Shown: positions 27,498 through 35,849, counted from the first letter of the stretch. The stretch: DNA of 64,000 nt from Actinomycetota bacterium (GCA_026393475.1 JAPLAA010000044.1:1-64000); one strand, 5' to 3'. Notes: a model not told the origin generated them from the sequence alone. Translations and numbers: made by a program.

Positions 27498-27509
27498 TAC
27501 CGACCGGTA
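27498..27509. promoter_or_regulatory. Inverted repeat TACCGACCGGTA before etfB
   Basis: TACCG and CGGTA arms with a 2-nt centre, 15 nt upstream of etfB and inside the 84-bp gap to the divergent lipid-kinase gene. Size and form resemble TetR-type operators seen near fatty-acid oxidation genes; the regulator is unknown. Confidence 0.35.
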
Positions 27510-27567
27510 GACCATTCACCCAACCGGGAGCGCCCGGGAGCGTCGTCGGTGGTGTGCCAGGAGCGAC

Positions 27568-28569
27568 ATGGACCGGACACGTTCGGCGACGGAGTCGTGC
27601 TCGATCGGTGCCCGAGAAGCGCCGAGTAGCGTGGTGGCCTTGCGGATCCTGCTCGTCGTCAATGCGTTCGCCAGCTCCGTGACCGCCCGCAACACCGTCG
27701 TCGTGCACCGCGAACTCAGCCATGGCAACGAGGTCGAGGTGGTGGAGACGAACCGCCGTGGCCATGCCACGCGCTTCGCCCAAGACGCCGCCCGGCGGGG
27801 CCTCGACGTCGTCATCGGGTACGGAGGCGACGGCACGCTCAACGAGGTGGCGACCGGTGTCGCCGGCACGGACACCGCCCTCGGCGTGCTGCCCGGGGGC
27901 TCGACCAACGTGTTCGCCCGCACGCTCGGCATGGTGAACGACCCCGTGCGGGCCGTGAAGCAGTTGTCGGCCGGCATCGCGGCAGCCGACATCGGCCCCA
28001 TCGGGCTCGGCCAGGTGAACGGTCGCTACTTCTGCTTCCACACCGGTGTGGGCTACGACGCCGCCGTCGTCCACGAGGTCGAGCGCCGCGCGTCGCTCAA
28101 GCGCTGGCTCGGACACCCACTGTTCATCACGGCGTCGTTGAAGACCTGGGGCATCAGCTACGACCGCCACCACCCGCACTTCCGCGTCAGCGGACCGGGC
28201 TTCGAGGTGGCCGACGGGTACTTCACGATCGTGCTCAACACCAACCCGTACACCTATCTCGGGAACCGGCCGCTCGACCTGTCCCCCGCGGCCACGCTCG
28301 ATCGTGGGCTCGTCGCCGTCACGTTCCGCACCATGCGCGCCACCGCCATCCTCGGATCGTTGGCCGGCGCACTGCGCGGCGGCGGTGTCCGCCCGAGCGA
28401 GCACCTCGACCTGCGCACCGACCTCACCGAGCTCACGATCACTCCGGCAGCGACGGATCACCCGTTCCCGTACCAGCTCGACGGGGACTTCCTGGGCGAG
28501 ACGCGCGAGCTGCGCTTCCGCCACCGCCCCGACGCCGTCAGGCTGGTGCGCCCCGCCCCAGCACCGTGA
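27568..28569 (+). CDS. Diacylglycerol kinase / lipid kinase family protein
   Basis: A 333-residue kinase of the DAGK/YegS catalytic family, acting on lipids at the membrane surface. The nucleotide motif GYGGDGTLNEVATG covers about 84-97 and GGSTN about 110-114; DGDFLGE near 309 is the C-terminal conserved acid cluster. The fold starts at RILLVVNAF (residue 26), so the first 25 residues are extra. I keep the ATG because AGGAG lies 5 nt upstream; GTG codons at 27631 or 27634 would give the minimal enzyme. It overlaps the convergent glycerophosphodiesterase gene by 32 nt, and the two may share a lipid-turnover role. Confidence 0.85.
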   Translation: MDRTRSATESCSIGAREAPSSVVALRILLVVNAFASSVTARNTVVVHRELSHGNEVEVVETNRRGHATRFAQDAARRGLDVVIGYGGDGTLNEVATGVAGTDTALGVLPGGSTNVFARTLGMVNDPVRAVKQLSAGIAAADIGPIGLGQVNGRYFCFHTGVGYDAAVVHEVERRASLKRWLGHPLFITASLKTWGISYDRHHPHFRVSGPGFEVADGYFTIVLNTNPYTYLGNRPLDLSPAATLDRGLVAVTFRTMRATAILGSLAGALRGGGVRPSEHLDLRTDLTELTITPAATDHPFPYQLDGDFLGETRELRFRHRPDAVRLVRPAPAP

Positions 28570-29290
28570 GCGCCACGTCGGGCAGGTTCGTGCAGAGTCC
28601 GTCGATCCCCCACTCGACCAGCTCGGCCATGCGCTCGGGATCGTCGCAGGTCCACGTGTTGACCTCGATGCCTGCCGCGTGACAGGCGTCGATCACCTCG
28701 CGACGCAGCAGCTCGACCCACGGGTGCAGGGCCACGTGTCCCCGCGCCGTGAGCAGTTCCACGACGTCGTCGGGCACGATCGACGTGAGCCACGCGGTGC
28801 GGATCGGTGCGCCGGCCTCGCCGGCTGCGTCGGCGATCGATCGGCAGCGGTCGACGGTCTCGATCCGGAACGACGAGATGAGCCACCGCTCGGGCTCCGC
28901 CCGTGCGAGCAGCAGCGCCATCGTCTCGTCGGCGATCGAATCGGTCGAGTCGAAGTCGGGTTCGGTCGGATCGTTCTTGATCTCCACGTTCACCCACATC
29001 CCGGCGCACGCGTCGAGCGCGGCGCCGAGGGCCGGGACCGACACAGGGAGCTCTGCAGCGTCGATCGAGGCGATCACCCGTCCGTCGGCGAGGTCGGGGT
29101 TGTGATGGACGACCAGCGCGCCGTCACGTGTTCGACGCACGTCGAGCTCGACCGCATCGGCGCCGAGCCGTCCCGCGAGCGCGAACGCCTCGAGGGTGTT
29201 CTCGGGCGCCGCCTTCGATGCCCCGCGATGGGCGATCACGGTCGTGAGCTGGGATGACGCTGCTCCGTGCGGCTGATCGTGACTCGGCAT
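28538..29290 (-). CDS. Glycerophosphodiester phosphodiesterase
   Basis: Hydrolyses glycerophosphodiesters to glycerol 3-phosphate and an alcohol; 250 residues, no signal peptide, so cytosolic. GDPD motifs: HRG at 21-23, ENT at 30-32, ELDVRRTRDG (48-57) with metal acids Glu48 and Asp50, the catalytic VVHHNPDL (60-67), and NVEIKND later. NTWTCDDPERMAELVEWGIDG near the C-terminus is the usual closing strand. The ATG before PSHDQPHG is used, with AAAGGGA upstream; a longer form would add 20 residues. Confidence 0.9.
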   Translation of the reverse strand: MPSHDQPHGAASSQLTTVIAHRGASKAAPENTLEAFALAGRLGADAVELDVRRTRDGALVVHHNPDLADGRVIASIDAAELPVSVPALGAALDACAGMWVNVEIKNDPTEPDFDSTDSIADETMALLLARAEPERWLISSFRIETVDRCRSIADAAGEAGAPIRTAWLTSIVPDDVVELLTARGHVALHPWVELLRREVIDACHAAGIEVNTWTCDDPERMAELVEWGIDGLCTNLPDVALTVLGRGAPA

Positions 29291-29587
29291 CGCGGTTCCC
29301 TTTCGTGATCGATGGGTGTCACCCCATCGTTGCCAGGCATGACCCCCCACCTACATCAGATGACGCAAGGGGCCTTCGACTCTTGTGCTCGTGCTCATTG
29401 TTTCCTAGCGTTTCTGAACGGTGTACAACGACTTCGTGAACACGCGGATTCCCGCCGCCGGCCCAACCCGGCAGCGGACCGACCGGCGCCAGCACCGTCG
29501 TCACCACCCTCGGGCCGCGACCCGGGGAACCTCACCTGCCACGGCGCTCGATGCCGCGGTGCTTTGTCCGAACGGGGAGCAGCAATC

Positions 29588-29881
29588 GTGACGATCCTTG
29601 CCTCGAGCCTCGCGCTCGCCAACGCCGACTACTCGTGGCGCAACCGGTCGATCTGTCGGGACACCGATCCGGATCTGTTCTTCCCGGTCGGCACCACTGG
29701 TCAGGCGTTGCTGCAGATCGCGAAGGCCAAGGAAGTCTGCGGTGAGTGCCCGGTGAGCACCGACTGCCTCGAGTACGCGCTCGAGACCAACCAGGACTCG
29801 GGCATCTGGGGCGGCCTCGACGAGGAACAGCGCCGCGCCATCCGCCGCCAGGGTGCGGCACGCCAGCGCCTGCTCGCCTGA
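29588..29881 (+). CDS. whiB1: WhiB-family Fe-S transcription factor, WhiB1-like
   Basis: Wbl protein of 97 residues carrying a nitric-oxide/oxygen-sensitive 4Fe-4S cluster and acting with the housekeeping sigma factor. The four ligands are Cys23, Cys51, Cys54 and Cys60 (CRD, CGECPVSTDC); GIWGG is at 72-76 and a basic tail RRAIRRQGAARQR follows. GTG start with GGGGAG 10 nt upstream. The gene is convergent with a PdtaS-type kinase, the same pairing as whiB1 (Rv3219) and pdtaS (Rv3220c) in Mycobacterium tuberculosis, which is why the WhiB1 name is preferred. The 297 nt before it, back to the phosphodiesterase, hold no gene; presumably promoter and leader. Confidence 0.9.
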   Translation: MTILASSLALANADYSWRNRSICRDTDPDLFFPVGTTGQALLQIAKAKEVCGECPVSTDCLEYALETNQDSGIWGGLDEEQRRAIRRQGAARQRLLA

Positions 29882-29913
29882 GCCCTCGGGCCACGCCTCC
29901 CCGGCCCGCCGGG

Positions 29914-31398
29914 TCAGCTCCCGATCGGCACCGTCAGGTGCACGACCGTCCCCATCCCGTCGCGCACGTCGGTGATCCCGACCGCTTCGAAGTCGGCCTT
30001 GGTGCCGGCGCGCATCACGATCGTGCCGCCCAACTCGGTGGTCACGAGGGTGCGCACGATCGACAGACCGAGGCCGGTCGCCCGATTGAGCTCGAATGAC
30101 GGGTCGAGACCCACGCCGTCGTTCACCACCGAGATCGACAACAACCCCGGCGTGCGGCTCAACTGCACGACCACGTCGCCACCGGCGCTGCCCTCCGGGA
30201 ACCCGTGATCGATGGCGTTCTGCAGCAGTTCGATCAGCACGACCGACAGCGGCGTCGCCACCGTGGTGGGCAGCCGCCCCCCGTCGCCCTGCACCGTGAA
30301 GCGGATCGGGCGGTCCTGCGACTGCAAGCCCTCCTCCGACAGACGCAGCAGGGGACGGACGATGTCGACGAACGCGACGTCGTCGCCGGCCTCGCGTGAC
30401 AGTGTCTCGTGCACCACGGCGATGGTGCGGATGCGGCGCACCGACTCGTTGACCGCCGCCTTCGCCTCGGCCGACTGCAGGCGCCGGGCCTGGAGGCGCA
30501 GCAGCGACGAGATGGTCTGCAGGTTGTTCTTGACCCGGTGGTGGACCTCGCGGATCGTGGCGTCCTTCGACAGCAGCAACTTGTCGCGCTTGCGGACCTC
30601 GGTGACGTCACGGACGAGGAGCAACCCGCCGGTGACCTCGCCACCGGCCATGATCGGCAGACACCTGGCGAGCAGGGTGACGTCGTTGGCCTGGTCGAAC
30701 TCCTCGATCACCGGACGGCGGGTCTCGAGCGCACGCCGGGCGCAGTTGTCGTTGAAGCCCATCTCGGCCAGGCGCATCCCGACGGCGTTGGAGTTGATGC
30801 CGACCCGGTGGAAGACGCTCATCGCGTTCGGCGAGGCGTACCGCACCCGGGCGTCCTCGTCGAGCAGGATCGTGCCGTCGCCGATACGCGGCGCCGCGCT
30901 CGAGTCCTCGAGCGGGCCCTCGCTCGGGAACGAACCCTCCGCGATCATCACGGCGAACCGCTCGAACATCGCGAGATAGGTGCGCTCGAGCTCACCGAGC
31001 ATCCGCGTGTTCCTGGTGCCCGACTCGCGGCCGAGCACGGCGATGCACTCGCCGTGGAGTCGCACCGGCACGCCGAGGAACCGGGCCGGCTCGACCTCGT
31101 TCTCCACCTCGATGTCGCCCTCGCACAGACCGCCGGTGCTGAGCACCTGATCGAGCACCGGACCGGCGAAACGGGCGTACTCGCCCACGTAATCGGCCGG
31201 GTAGATGGTGCGGCCCGTCGACGGGCGCACCTGGGCGAGGATCACCCACCGGCCGTCGTCGGTGGGTGCGTAGAGCAGCAGGTCGGCGAACGACAGGTCG
31301 GCCAGGAACCCCCATTCCGCCACGAGTTGCTGGAGATGTACGACCTGATCGTTCGACAGCGCCGTGCGCTGCCTCGCGACCTCCGCGAGCGTTGCCAT
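29914..31398 (-). CDS. pdtaS: Cytosolic sensor histidine kinase, PdtaS-like
   Basis: A 494-residue kinase without membrane segments. A GAF-like domain spans about 25-155, a PAS domain about 170-275 (DGTILLDEDARVRYASPNA), then the HisKA_2 dimerisation helix with VHHRVKNNLQ (285-294; phosphoacceptor His286 or 287) and an HWE/HATPase_c domain with N-box ELLQNAIDHGF, VVNDGVGLD and GLGLSIVRTLV. Family knowledge: PdtaS signals to PdtaR, an ANTAR RNA-binding antiterminator; no pdtaR is in the window. Convergent with whiB1, 32 nt between stops. The promoter region carries a short tandem array. Confidence 0.92.
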   Translation of the reverse strand: MATLAEVARQRTALSNDQVVHLQQLVAEWGFLADLSFADLLLYAPTDDGRWVILAQVRPSTGRTIYPADYVGEYARFAGPVLDQVLSTGGLCEGDIEVENEVEPARFLGVPVRLHGECIAVLGRESGTRNTRMLGELERTYLAMFERFAVMIAEGSFPSEGPLEDSSAAPRIGDGTILLDEDARVRYASPNAMSVFHRVGINSNAVGMRLAEMGFNDNCARRALETRRPVIEEFDQANDVTLLARCLPIMAGGEVTGGLLLVRDVTEVRKRDKLLLSKDATIREVHHRVKNNLQTISSLLRLQARRLQSAEAKAAVNESVRRIRTIAVVHETLSREAGDDVAFVDIVRPLLRLSEEGLQSQDRPIRFTVQGDGGRLPTTVATPLSVVLIELLQNAIDHGFPEGSAGGDVVVQLSRTPGLLSISVVNDGVGLDPSFELNRATGLGLSIVRTLVTTELGGTIVMRAGTKADFEAVGITDVRDGMGTVVHLTVPIGS

Positions 31399-31463
31399 AG
31401 TGATCCGAGTGTGGCAGACGGACGGGGTCCGGCCCCGCCACCGATCGTGTGGCCGCGGGTCGT

Positions 31464-31534
31464 CGCAGTCAGCCGTGACGCTCAGCCGTGTCGCTCAGCC
31501 GGGTCGCTCAGCCGGGGTCGCAGTCAGCCGGGGT
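31464..31534. repeat. Five-copy imperfect 13-16-bp tandem array
   Basis: Units CGCAGTCAGCCGTGA, CGCTCAGCCGTGT, CGCTCAGCCGGGT, CGCTCAGCCGGGGT and CGCAGTCAGCCGGGGT follow each other. The array covers the end of the ArsA-like ATPase gene and most of the 125-nt gap before pdtaS. Unit length varies by 1-3 bases, suggesting slippage. Confidence 0.7.
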
Positions 31535-32756
31535 CGATCAGGTGCCGGCCCAGGTCGAGCAACGCGCCGAGGTCGGCCACGTCGCGCGTGAGCGCCGGCG
31601 CCGCGACCGTGAGCGCACCGAGGGACGCCAATTCCTCGCGCCGCTCCGCCTCGCGACTCGCGACGACCGCCACGTCGTGGAAGCGTTCGCTCACCTCGGT
31701 GAGCACGGTGCGCACATCGGCGGGTGCGGCACCGGCCGCAGTGGCCACCTCGGCCACAAACGCGTCGTCGTCGACCCGCGACCGCAGGTCGCCGGCAGCG
31801 CGGGCCGGCGCCGGCTTGCGCAGGTCGGGTGACAGGGTCCGGTTCAGCACCATGGCGCCCAGGCTCATCCCTCGTCGCTGCAGCTCGCGGGCGAGGAACG
31901 CCGCCTCGTAGGCCGGCGCGGCCTCCAGCGTCGACACCACCACGAACGACGTGCGCGGGTCGACGAGCAGCCGCTCGACCTCGTCGGCCCGGGCGACGAA
32001 GCCCTTCTCCATCGTCTGGAACAGCACGAAGAACTCGGCGATGTCCTGCAGGAAACGGGAGCCGAGCACCCGATCGGCCACCTGGTAGAACGGCTTCGAG
32101 GCCACCGTGAACAGGCGCGAGCGGTACGGCACGGTGAGCCACCGGAGCAGCCGGCTGCCGAAGAACTCCTTCATCCGCCCCGGCGCGTCGAGCAGGTCGA
32201 GCGCGTTGCGCGATGGCGGCGTGTCGATGATCACCAGGTCGAAAAGGCCGGACGCGTGCAGTTCGTGCAACCGCTCCATGGCGAGGTAGTCGTGGCTGTG
32301 GACGAAGCGACCGGTGATGTTCTGGTAGAGCGGGTTGGCGAGCACCTGGTCGCGAAGCTGGGCATCGGGCGCATGGCGACGGATGAGGTCGTCCCAGCCC
32401 GCCTTGGTGTCGAGCATCGCCACCCACAGCTCACCCTGGCGAGCGTTGCCGGTCGGGTCGGCGGTGGGATCGGCAGCGCGGAGCAGCGCCGGGTCGACCT
32501 GGACCTCGTGCCCGGCCGCGCCGTCCCCGCCGAGCCCCTGCGAGCCGAGGCCGAGGGCCGTCGCCAACCGTCGCGCCGGATCGACCGTGAGGACGAGCAC
32601 GCGGGCGCCGAGGCGTGTCGCGGCGATCGCCCCCAGTGCGGCCGACACGGTCGTCTTGCCGGTGCCGCCGCTGCCGCAGACGACGATCATCTCCTTCGAC
32701 GCCAGCAGCGCGTCGAGCCCTGGCCGATTGCGTCCGGTCCCGGTACGGCGCGCCAC
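31524..32756 (-). CDS. ArsA/Get3-like ATPase (second of a pair)
   Basis: P-loop ATPase of 410 residues from a GTG start. Deviant Walker A GSGGTGKTT at 28-36, switch I-like LTVDPARRLA (56-65), Walker B/switch II LVIIDTPPSRNALDLLD (about 174-190). It is preceded by 1 nt by a second ATPase of the same family and by DUF3107, forming a three-gene unit. The pair resembles the mycobacterial Rv3679/Rv3680 Get3-like ATPases, which form a hetero-complex and sit next to a whiB gene; arsenite-efflux genes are absent, so an arsenic role is unlikely. The tail overlaps the tandem array. Confidence 0.88.
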   Translation of the reverse strand: MARRTGTGRNRPGLDALLASKEMIVVCGSGGTGKTTVSAALGAIAATRLGARVLVLTVDPARRLATALGLGSQGLGGDGAAGHEVQVDPALLRAADPTADPTGNARQGELWVAMLDTKAGWDDLIRRHAPDAQLRDQVLANPLYQNITGRFVHSHDYLAMERLHELHASGLFDLVIIDTPPSRNALDLLDAPGRMKEFFGSRLLRWLTVPYRSRLFTVASKPFYQVADRVLGSRFLQDIAEFFVLFQTMEKGFVARADEVERLLVDPRTSFVVVSTLEAAPAYEAAFLARELQRRGMSLGAMVLNRTLSPDLRKPAPARAAGDLRSRVDDDAFVAEVATAAGAAPADVRTVLTEVSERFHDVAVVASREAERREELASLGALTVAAPALTRDVADLGALLDLGRHLIDPG

Positions 32757-32757
32757 G

Positions 32758-33717
32758 TCAGACCAGCTCGTCCTCGATGGCCTGGGCCATCAACGTCACC
32801 ACACGCCGACCCGTCGCACGGGTGAACAACTCGGGCACGATCACCAGCGGCACCGGGCCTGCCGGGCCCGGGCGATCGGCGAGTTCGGCCCGCAGCCGGT
32901 CGAGGTGGCCCGCGCCCACCCGTCGCCTGGCCTCGACGAGCGCCGAGGCGTCGAGCACCGTGCCGACCGCCTTGCCGATCCGCTCGACGAGCAGCTCGCG
33001 CGCCGGCCCGGTGGACGCGCGCTCGAACACGTCGCGTTCGCGCTCGGAGAACAGCGCGGGGAGCACCCGGTTGGCGAACACCGCGGCAATGTCGACCCCC
33101 GTGTCGGCGCGCACCCGTTGGACCAGTTCGAGCGTCTCGGTGACCGGCATCTCCTCGGGGGTGGTGACGATCACCAGACCGGTGCGCGCCGGGTCGTCGA
33201 GGACGTCGATCATCCAGTTCGTCTGGTCGCGCACGAGGCCGACCTGCACGAGCTGGCGGATGGCGGTCGGGGCGCCGATCTGGGCGACGATGTGGCCGCT
33301 CGCCTCGGCATCGACCACCACGAGGTCGTAGTGGCGCTCGCGGACCTCGTAGCAGAGCTTGCCGACGGCGAGGATCTCCTTCACACCCGGCGCGGCATCG
33401 GCGACGAAGTCGAACGTGCGGGCGAGCGGACCGATCCGGCCGACGAACGGGATCCGGACGAACAGACGGAGGTACTCGCGCAGCGAGTCCTCGGTGTTCA
33501 TCTCCATCGCGTGCAGCCCCGGCGCCACCTCGGTGGGTTCGAACTGGAGTGCGGTGACGTCGAACGCTGCGGCGAGGGCGCCCTTGGCGTCCATCTCGCA
33601 CACGAGGGTGCGCTTGCCCATGCTGGCCGCCAGCTCCGCGAGCGCGGCTGCAGTGGTGGTCTTGCCGACGCCACCCTTGCCGGTGACGAAGAGCAGTTGG
33701 CGGTCGAGCAGCGTCAG
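32758..33717 (-). CDS. ArsA/Get3-like ATPase (first of a pair), probable CTG start
   Basis: Second P-loop ATPase of the pair, 319 residues if started at CTG. The Walker A GKGGVGKT (13-20) lies upstream of the first ATG in frame (33621), so an ATG start would delete the nucleotide site. Between that ATG and the in-frame stop at 33829-33831 there is no ATG, GTG or TTG; CTG codons at 33717 and 33711 are the only near-start codons ahead of Walker A, and a GAGGCGG element lies 5-11 nt upstream of the first. The initiator is therefore inferred. Later motifs: LVCEMDAKGALAAAF and the DLVVVDAEASGHI Walker B region. Starts 10 nt after DUF3107 and ends 1 nt before its partner. Confidence 0.85.
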   Translation of the reverse strand: MTLLDRQLLFVTGKGGVGKTTTAAALAELAASMGKRTLVCEMDAKGALAAAFDVTALQFEPTEVAPGLHAMEMNTEDSLREYLRLFVRIPFVGRIGPLARTFDFVADAAPGVKEILAVGKLCYEVRERHYDLVVVDAEASGHIVAQIGAPTAIRQLVQVGLVRDQTNWMIDVLDDPARTGLVIVTTPEEMPVTETLELVQRVRADTGVDIAAVFANRVLPALFSERERDVFERASTGPARELLVERIGKAVGTVLDASALVEARRRVGAGHLDRLRAELADRPGPAGPVPLVIVPELFTRATGRRVVTLMAQAIEDELV

Positions 33718-33727
33718 GTGAGCCGCC

Positions 33728-33961
33728 TCAGCCCCCGAAGCCGATCTTGCGGTCGCCCTCGGCGGTGCCGATCTCCACGTACGCGATCTTCGCGGCGGCC
33801 ACTGCGATCTGACGACCCTTCTTGTCGGTCAGCCACAGCACGTCGACCGCACCGGTGAGCGCCGCGTCGACCTGCGCGCGCAGTGCAGCGCTGTCGGTGT
33901 CGTCGGGCAGCTCGACGCTGACTTCGCGCGGGGACTGGGTGACGCCGATTCGGAGATCCAT
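33728..33961 (-). CDS. DUF3107 family small protein
   Basis: A 77-residue cytosolic protein typical of actinobacteria: MDLRIGVTQSPREVSVELPD, a central helix, then AYVEIGTAEGDRKIGFGG at the end. The MEIRIGV...R.v.IGFG pattern is the DUF3107 signature; members are described as ATP-binding small proteins of unknown role. First gene of a unit with the two Get3-like ATPases; the mRNA around its stop codon supplies the ribosome site for the next gene. Confidence 0.88.
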   Translation of the reverse strand: MDLRIGVTQSPREVSVELPDDTDSAALRAQVDAALTGAVDVLWLTDKKGRQIAVAAAKIAYVEIGTAEGDRKIGFGG

Positions 33962-34006
33962 GTCGGCGAGTGTACGGAGGGCGCCCCCTCGTCGCATGTT
34001 CTGGCC

Positions 34007-34070
34007 CGACCGCCCGCCCGACCGACCGAACGGCCGACCGATCGGCCGACCGATCGGCCGATCGACCGAT
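34007..34070. repeat. CGACCGAT/CGGC tandem array between divergent genes
   Basis: Two perfect 12-bp units (CGGCCGACCGAT at 34031-34042 and 34043-34054) flanked by degraded 4- and 8-bp pieces. It occupies the middle of the 172-nt gap between DUF3107 and the GlxA-type regulator, so both promoters must be near or within it. Confidence 0.7.
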
Positions 34071-34133
34071 GTGTCCGGATCGGTGGGGTGCTCGTCGTTG
34101 ACGCCATCGCCGGTCCGGGGCACACTCGCCTCC

Positions 34134-35147
34134 ATGCGAGCTCGCCGACCGAACGGAGGGACCCGGTCCGTCGTGATCGTCGCGTTCCCCGGCATCCAGG
34201 CGCTCGACGTGGTCGGGCCGTTCGAGGTGTTCGTCGGCGCGCGCCAGGTGATGGAGAGCGAACGTCCCGACGAACCGCCCGCGTACGAGGTGCGCGTCGT
34301 GTCGTCGACCGGTGAGCCCGTGCCCTCCGAGAGCGGCCTCTCGATCGGCACCGCTCCCCTGCCCGACGTGGCGTCGTTCGAACGCACGCCGCTCGACACG
34401 ATCCTGGTGGCGGGCGGCTTCGGGGTGCAGGAGGCGCGAGCTGACGAGGTGCTCGTCGACTGGTTGCGCCGGGCCGCGCCCACCACCCGACGCCTGGGCA
34501 CGGTGTGCACCGGCACGTTCCTCGCCGCTCAGGCGGGCCTGCTCGACGGGCGCTGCGTCACGACGCACTGGGCCCGCGCCGACCAGCTCGCCGAGGAGTT
34601 CCCGGCACTCGACGTCGACCCCGATCCGATCTTCACGCGCTCGGGCGACGTCTGGACCTCGGCCGGCGTCACCGCGGGCATCGACATGGCCCTCGCCATG
34701 GTGGAGGAGGACCTCGGCACCGACGTGGCCCAGACCGTGGCCCGGTGGCTCGTGATGTTCCTGCGCCGGCCCGGTGGCCAGACACAGTTCGCGGCGCCCG
34801 TGTGGATGCCCCGGGCCGAGCGGTCGTCGGTGCGCGCCGTCCAGCAGGCGATCGAGGACGATCCGGCCGCCGACCACCGCATCGCTGCGCTCGCCAGCCG
34901 TGCCGCGATGAGCCCTCGCCACTTCTCCCGTGTGTTCACCGAGGAGGTCGGCGAGGCGCCCGGCCAGTACGTGGAACGCGTCCGCGTGGAAGCCGCGCGA
35001 CGGCAACTCGAGGACACCACCGACACCGTCGCCGTCGTGGCCCGCCGCTGCGGGTTCGGCACCGCCGAGACGATGCGGCGGTCGTTCCTGCGCCGACTCG
35101 GCGTCGCGCCCGACCACTACCGCCGACGCTTCGGCTCGGCCGCCTGA
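34134..35147 (+). CDS. GlxA family transcriptional regulator (DJ-1/PfpI domain plus AraC HTH)
   Basis: A 337-residue regulator. Residues about 12-190 form a DJ-1/PfpI domain with the nucleophile-elbow Cys in TVCTGTFLAAQAGLL (about 122-136) and the HWARADQL segment. The C-terminal 100 residues are a double AraC-type helix-turn-helix: IAALASRAAMSPRHFSRVF and VAVVARRCGFGTAETMRRSF. It precedes by 63 nt a stand-alone DJ-1/PfpI enzyme gene on the same strand, a common regulator-target arrangement. The effector is unknown. Confidence 0.92.
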   Translation: MRARRPNGGTRSVVIVAFPGIQALDVVGPFEVFVGARQVMESERPDEPPAYEVRVVSSTGEPVPSESGLSIGTAPLPDVASFERTPLDTILVAGGFGVQEARADEVLVDWLRRAAPTTRRLGTVCTGTFLAAQAGLLDGRCVTTHWARADQLAEEFPALDVDPDPIFTRSGDVWTSAGVTAGIDMALAMVEEDLGTDVAQTVARWLVMFLRRPGGQTQFAAPVWMPRAERSSVRAVQQAIEDDPAADHRIAALASRAAMSPRHFSRVFTEEVGEAPGQYVERVRVEAARRQLEDTTDTVAVVARRCGFGTAETMRRSFLRRLGVAPDHYRRRFGSAA

Positions 35148-35210
35148 CCCGACTCACCTCCACACCTCTCGTTTCCCGTCCCCGACAGCCCCTGAAAGGA
35201 ACCGTCCACC

Positions 35211-35849
35211 ATGCAGGTCGCGATCCCACTGTTCCCCCGCTTCACCGCCCTCGACGCCATCGGCCCGTACGAGGTGCTGCAGCGCATCCCCGACATCGAC
35301 GTCACCTTCATCGGACACCAGCGTGGCGAGGTGCGCAGCGAGAACGGGTTCCTCGGCATCACCATCGACGCGACGTTCGAGGAGATGGCCCACCCCGACA
35401 TCGTCGTGTTCCCGGGTGGCGTCGGCACGCGCCCGCTGATGACCGACGAGCGGGTGCTCGACTGGGTCCGCACCGCGCACACCACATCCACGTTCACCAC
35501 GTCGGTGTGCACCGGATCGCTGGTCCTCGCCGCCGCCGGCCTGCTCACGGGCCTCACCGCCACCACCTACTGGAGCGTCTACCCGATGCTGACCGAGCAG
35601 GGCGCGACCCCGACCGCCCAGCGGGTGGTCGAGCACCTGCCCGAGCGGATCATCACCGCCGCCGGCGTGTCGAGCGGCATCGACATGGCGCTGCGGCTGG
35701 TGGAGGTGCTCTACGACGACACGGCAGCGAAGGCGTGCCAGCTGATGATCGAGTACGACCCGCAACCGCCGTTCGACTGCGGCGCGGTCGACAAGGTCGA
35801 CGACACGGTGATGACCCGGATCATCGAGTACGCCCAGCTCCGTCAGTAG
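35211..35849 (+). CDS. DJ-1/PfpI family protein, isocyanide hydratase-like
   Basis: A 212-residue enzyme that lines up with bacterial isonitrile hydratases, which convert isocyanides to N-formamides. Nucleophile Cys100 in TSVCTGS, Asp15 in ALDAIGPYEV as the supporting acid, PGGVGTRPL (68-76) forming the opposite loop, and TTYWSVYP in place of the usual THW. An AAAGGA ribosome site is about 11 nt upstream of the ATG. Downstream of the GlxA-type regulator and probably controlled by it. Other DJ-1 activities cannot be excluded. Confidence 0.85.
   Translation: MQVAIPLFPRFTALDAIGPYEVLQRIPDIDVTFIGHQRGEVRSENGFLGITIDATFEEMAHPDIVVFPGGVGTRPLMTDERVLDWVRTAHTTSTFTTSVCTGSLVLAAAGLLTGLTATTYWSVYPMLTEQGATPTAQRVVEHLPERIITAAGVSSGIDMALRLVEVLYDDTAAKACQLMIEYDPQPPFDCGAVDKVDDTVMTRIIEYAQLRQ

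Noticed and set aside
31524-33717. Arsenite efflux (ArsA of an ars operon)
   Set aside because: No arsB, arsR or arsD nearby and the metal-binding cysteines of ArsA are not seen; the paired Get3-like layout fits better.
33728-33831. Extending the first Get3-like ATPase into the DUF3107 gene to find a start
   Set aside because: The frame has no ATG, GTG or TTG there, meets a stop at 33829-33831 and gives a Ser/Arg-rich string unlike the family.
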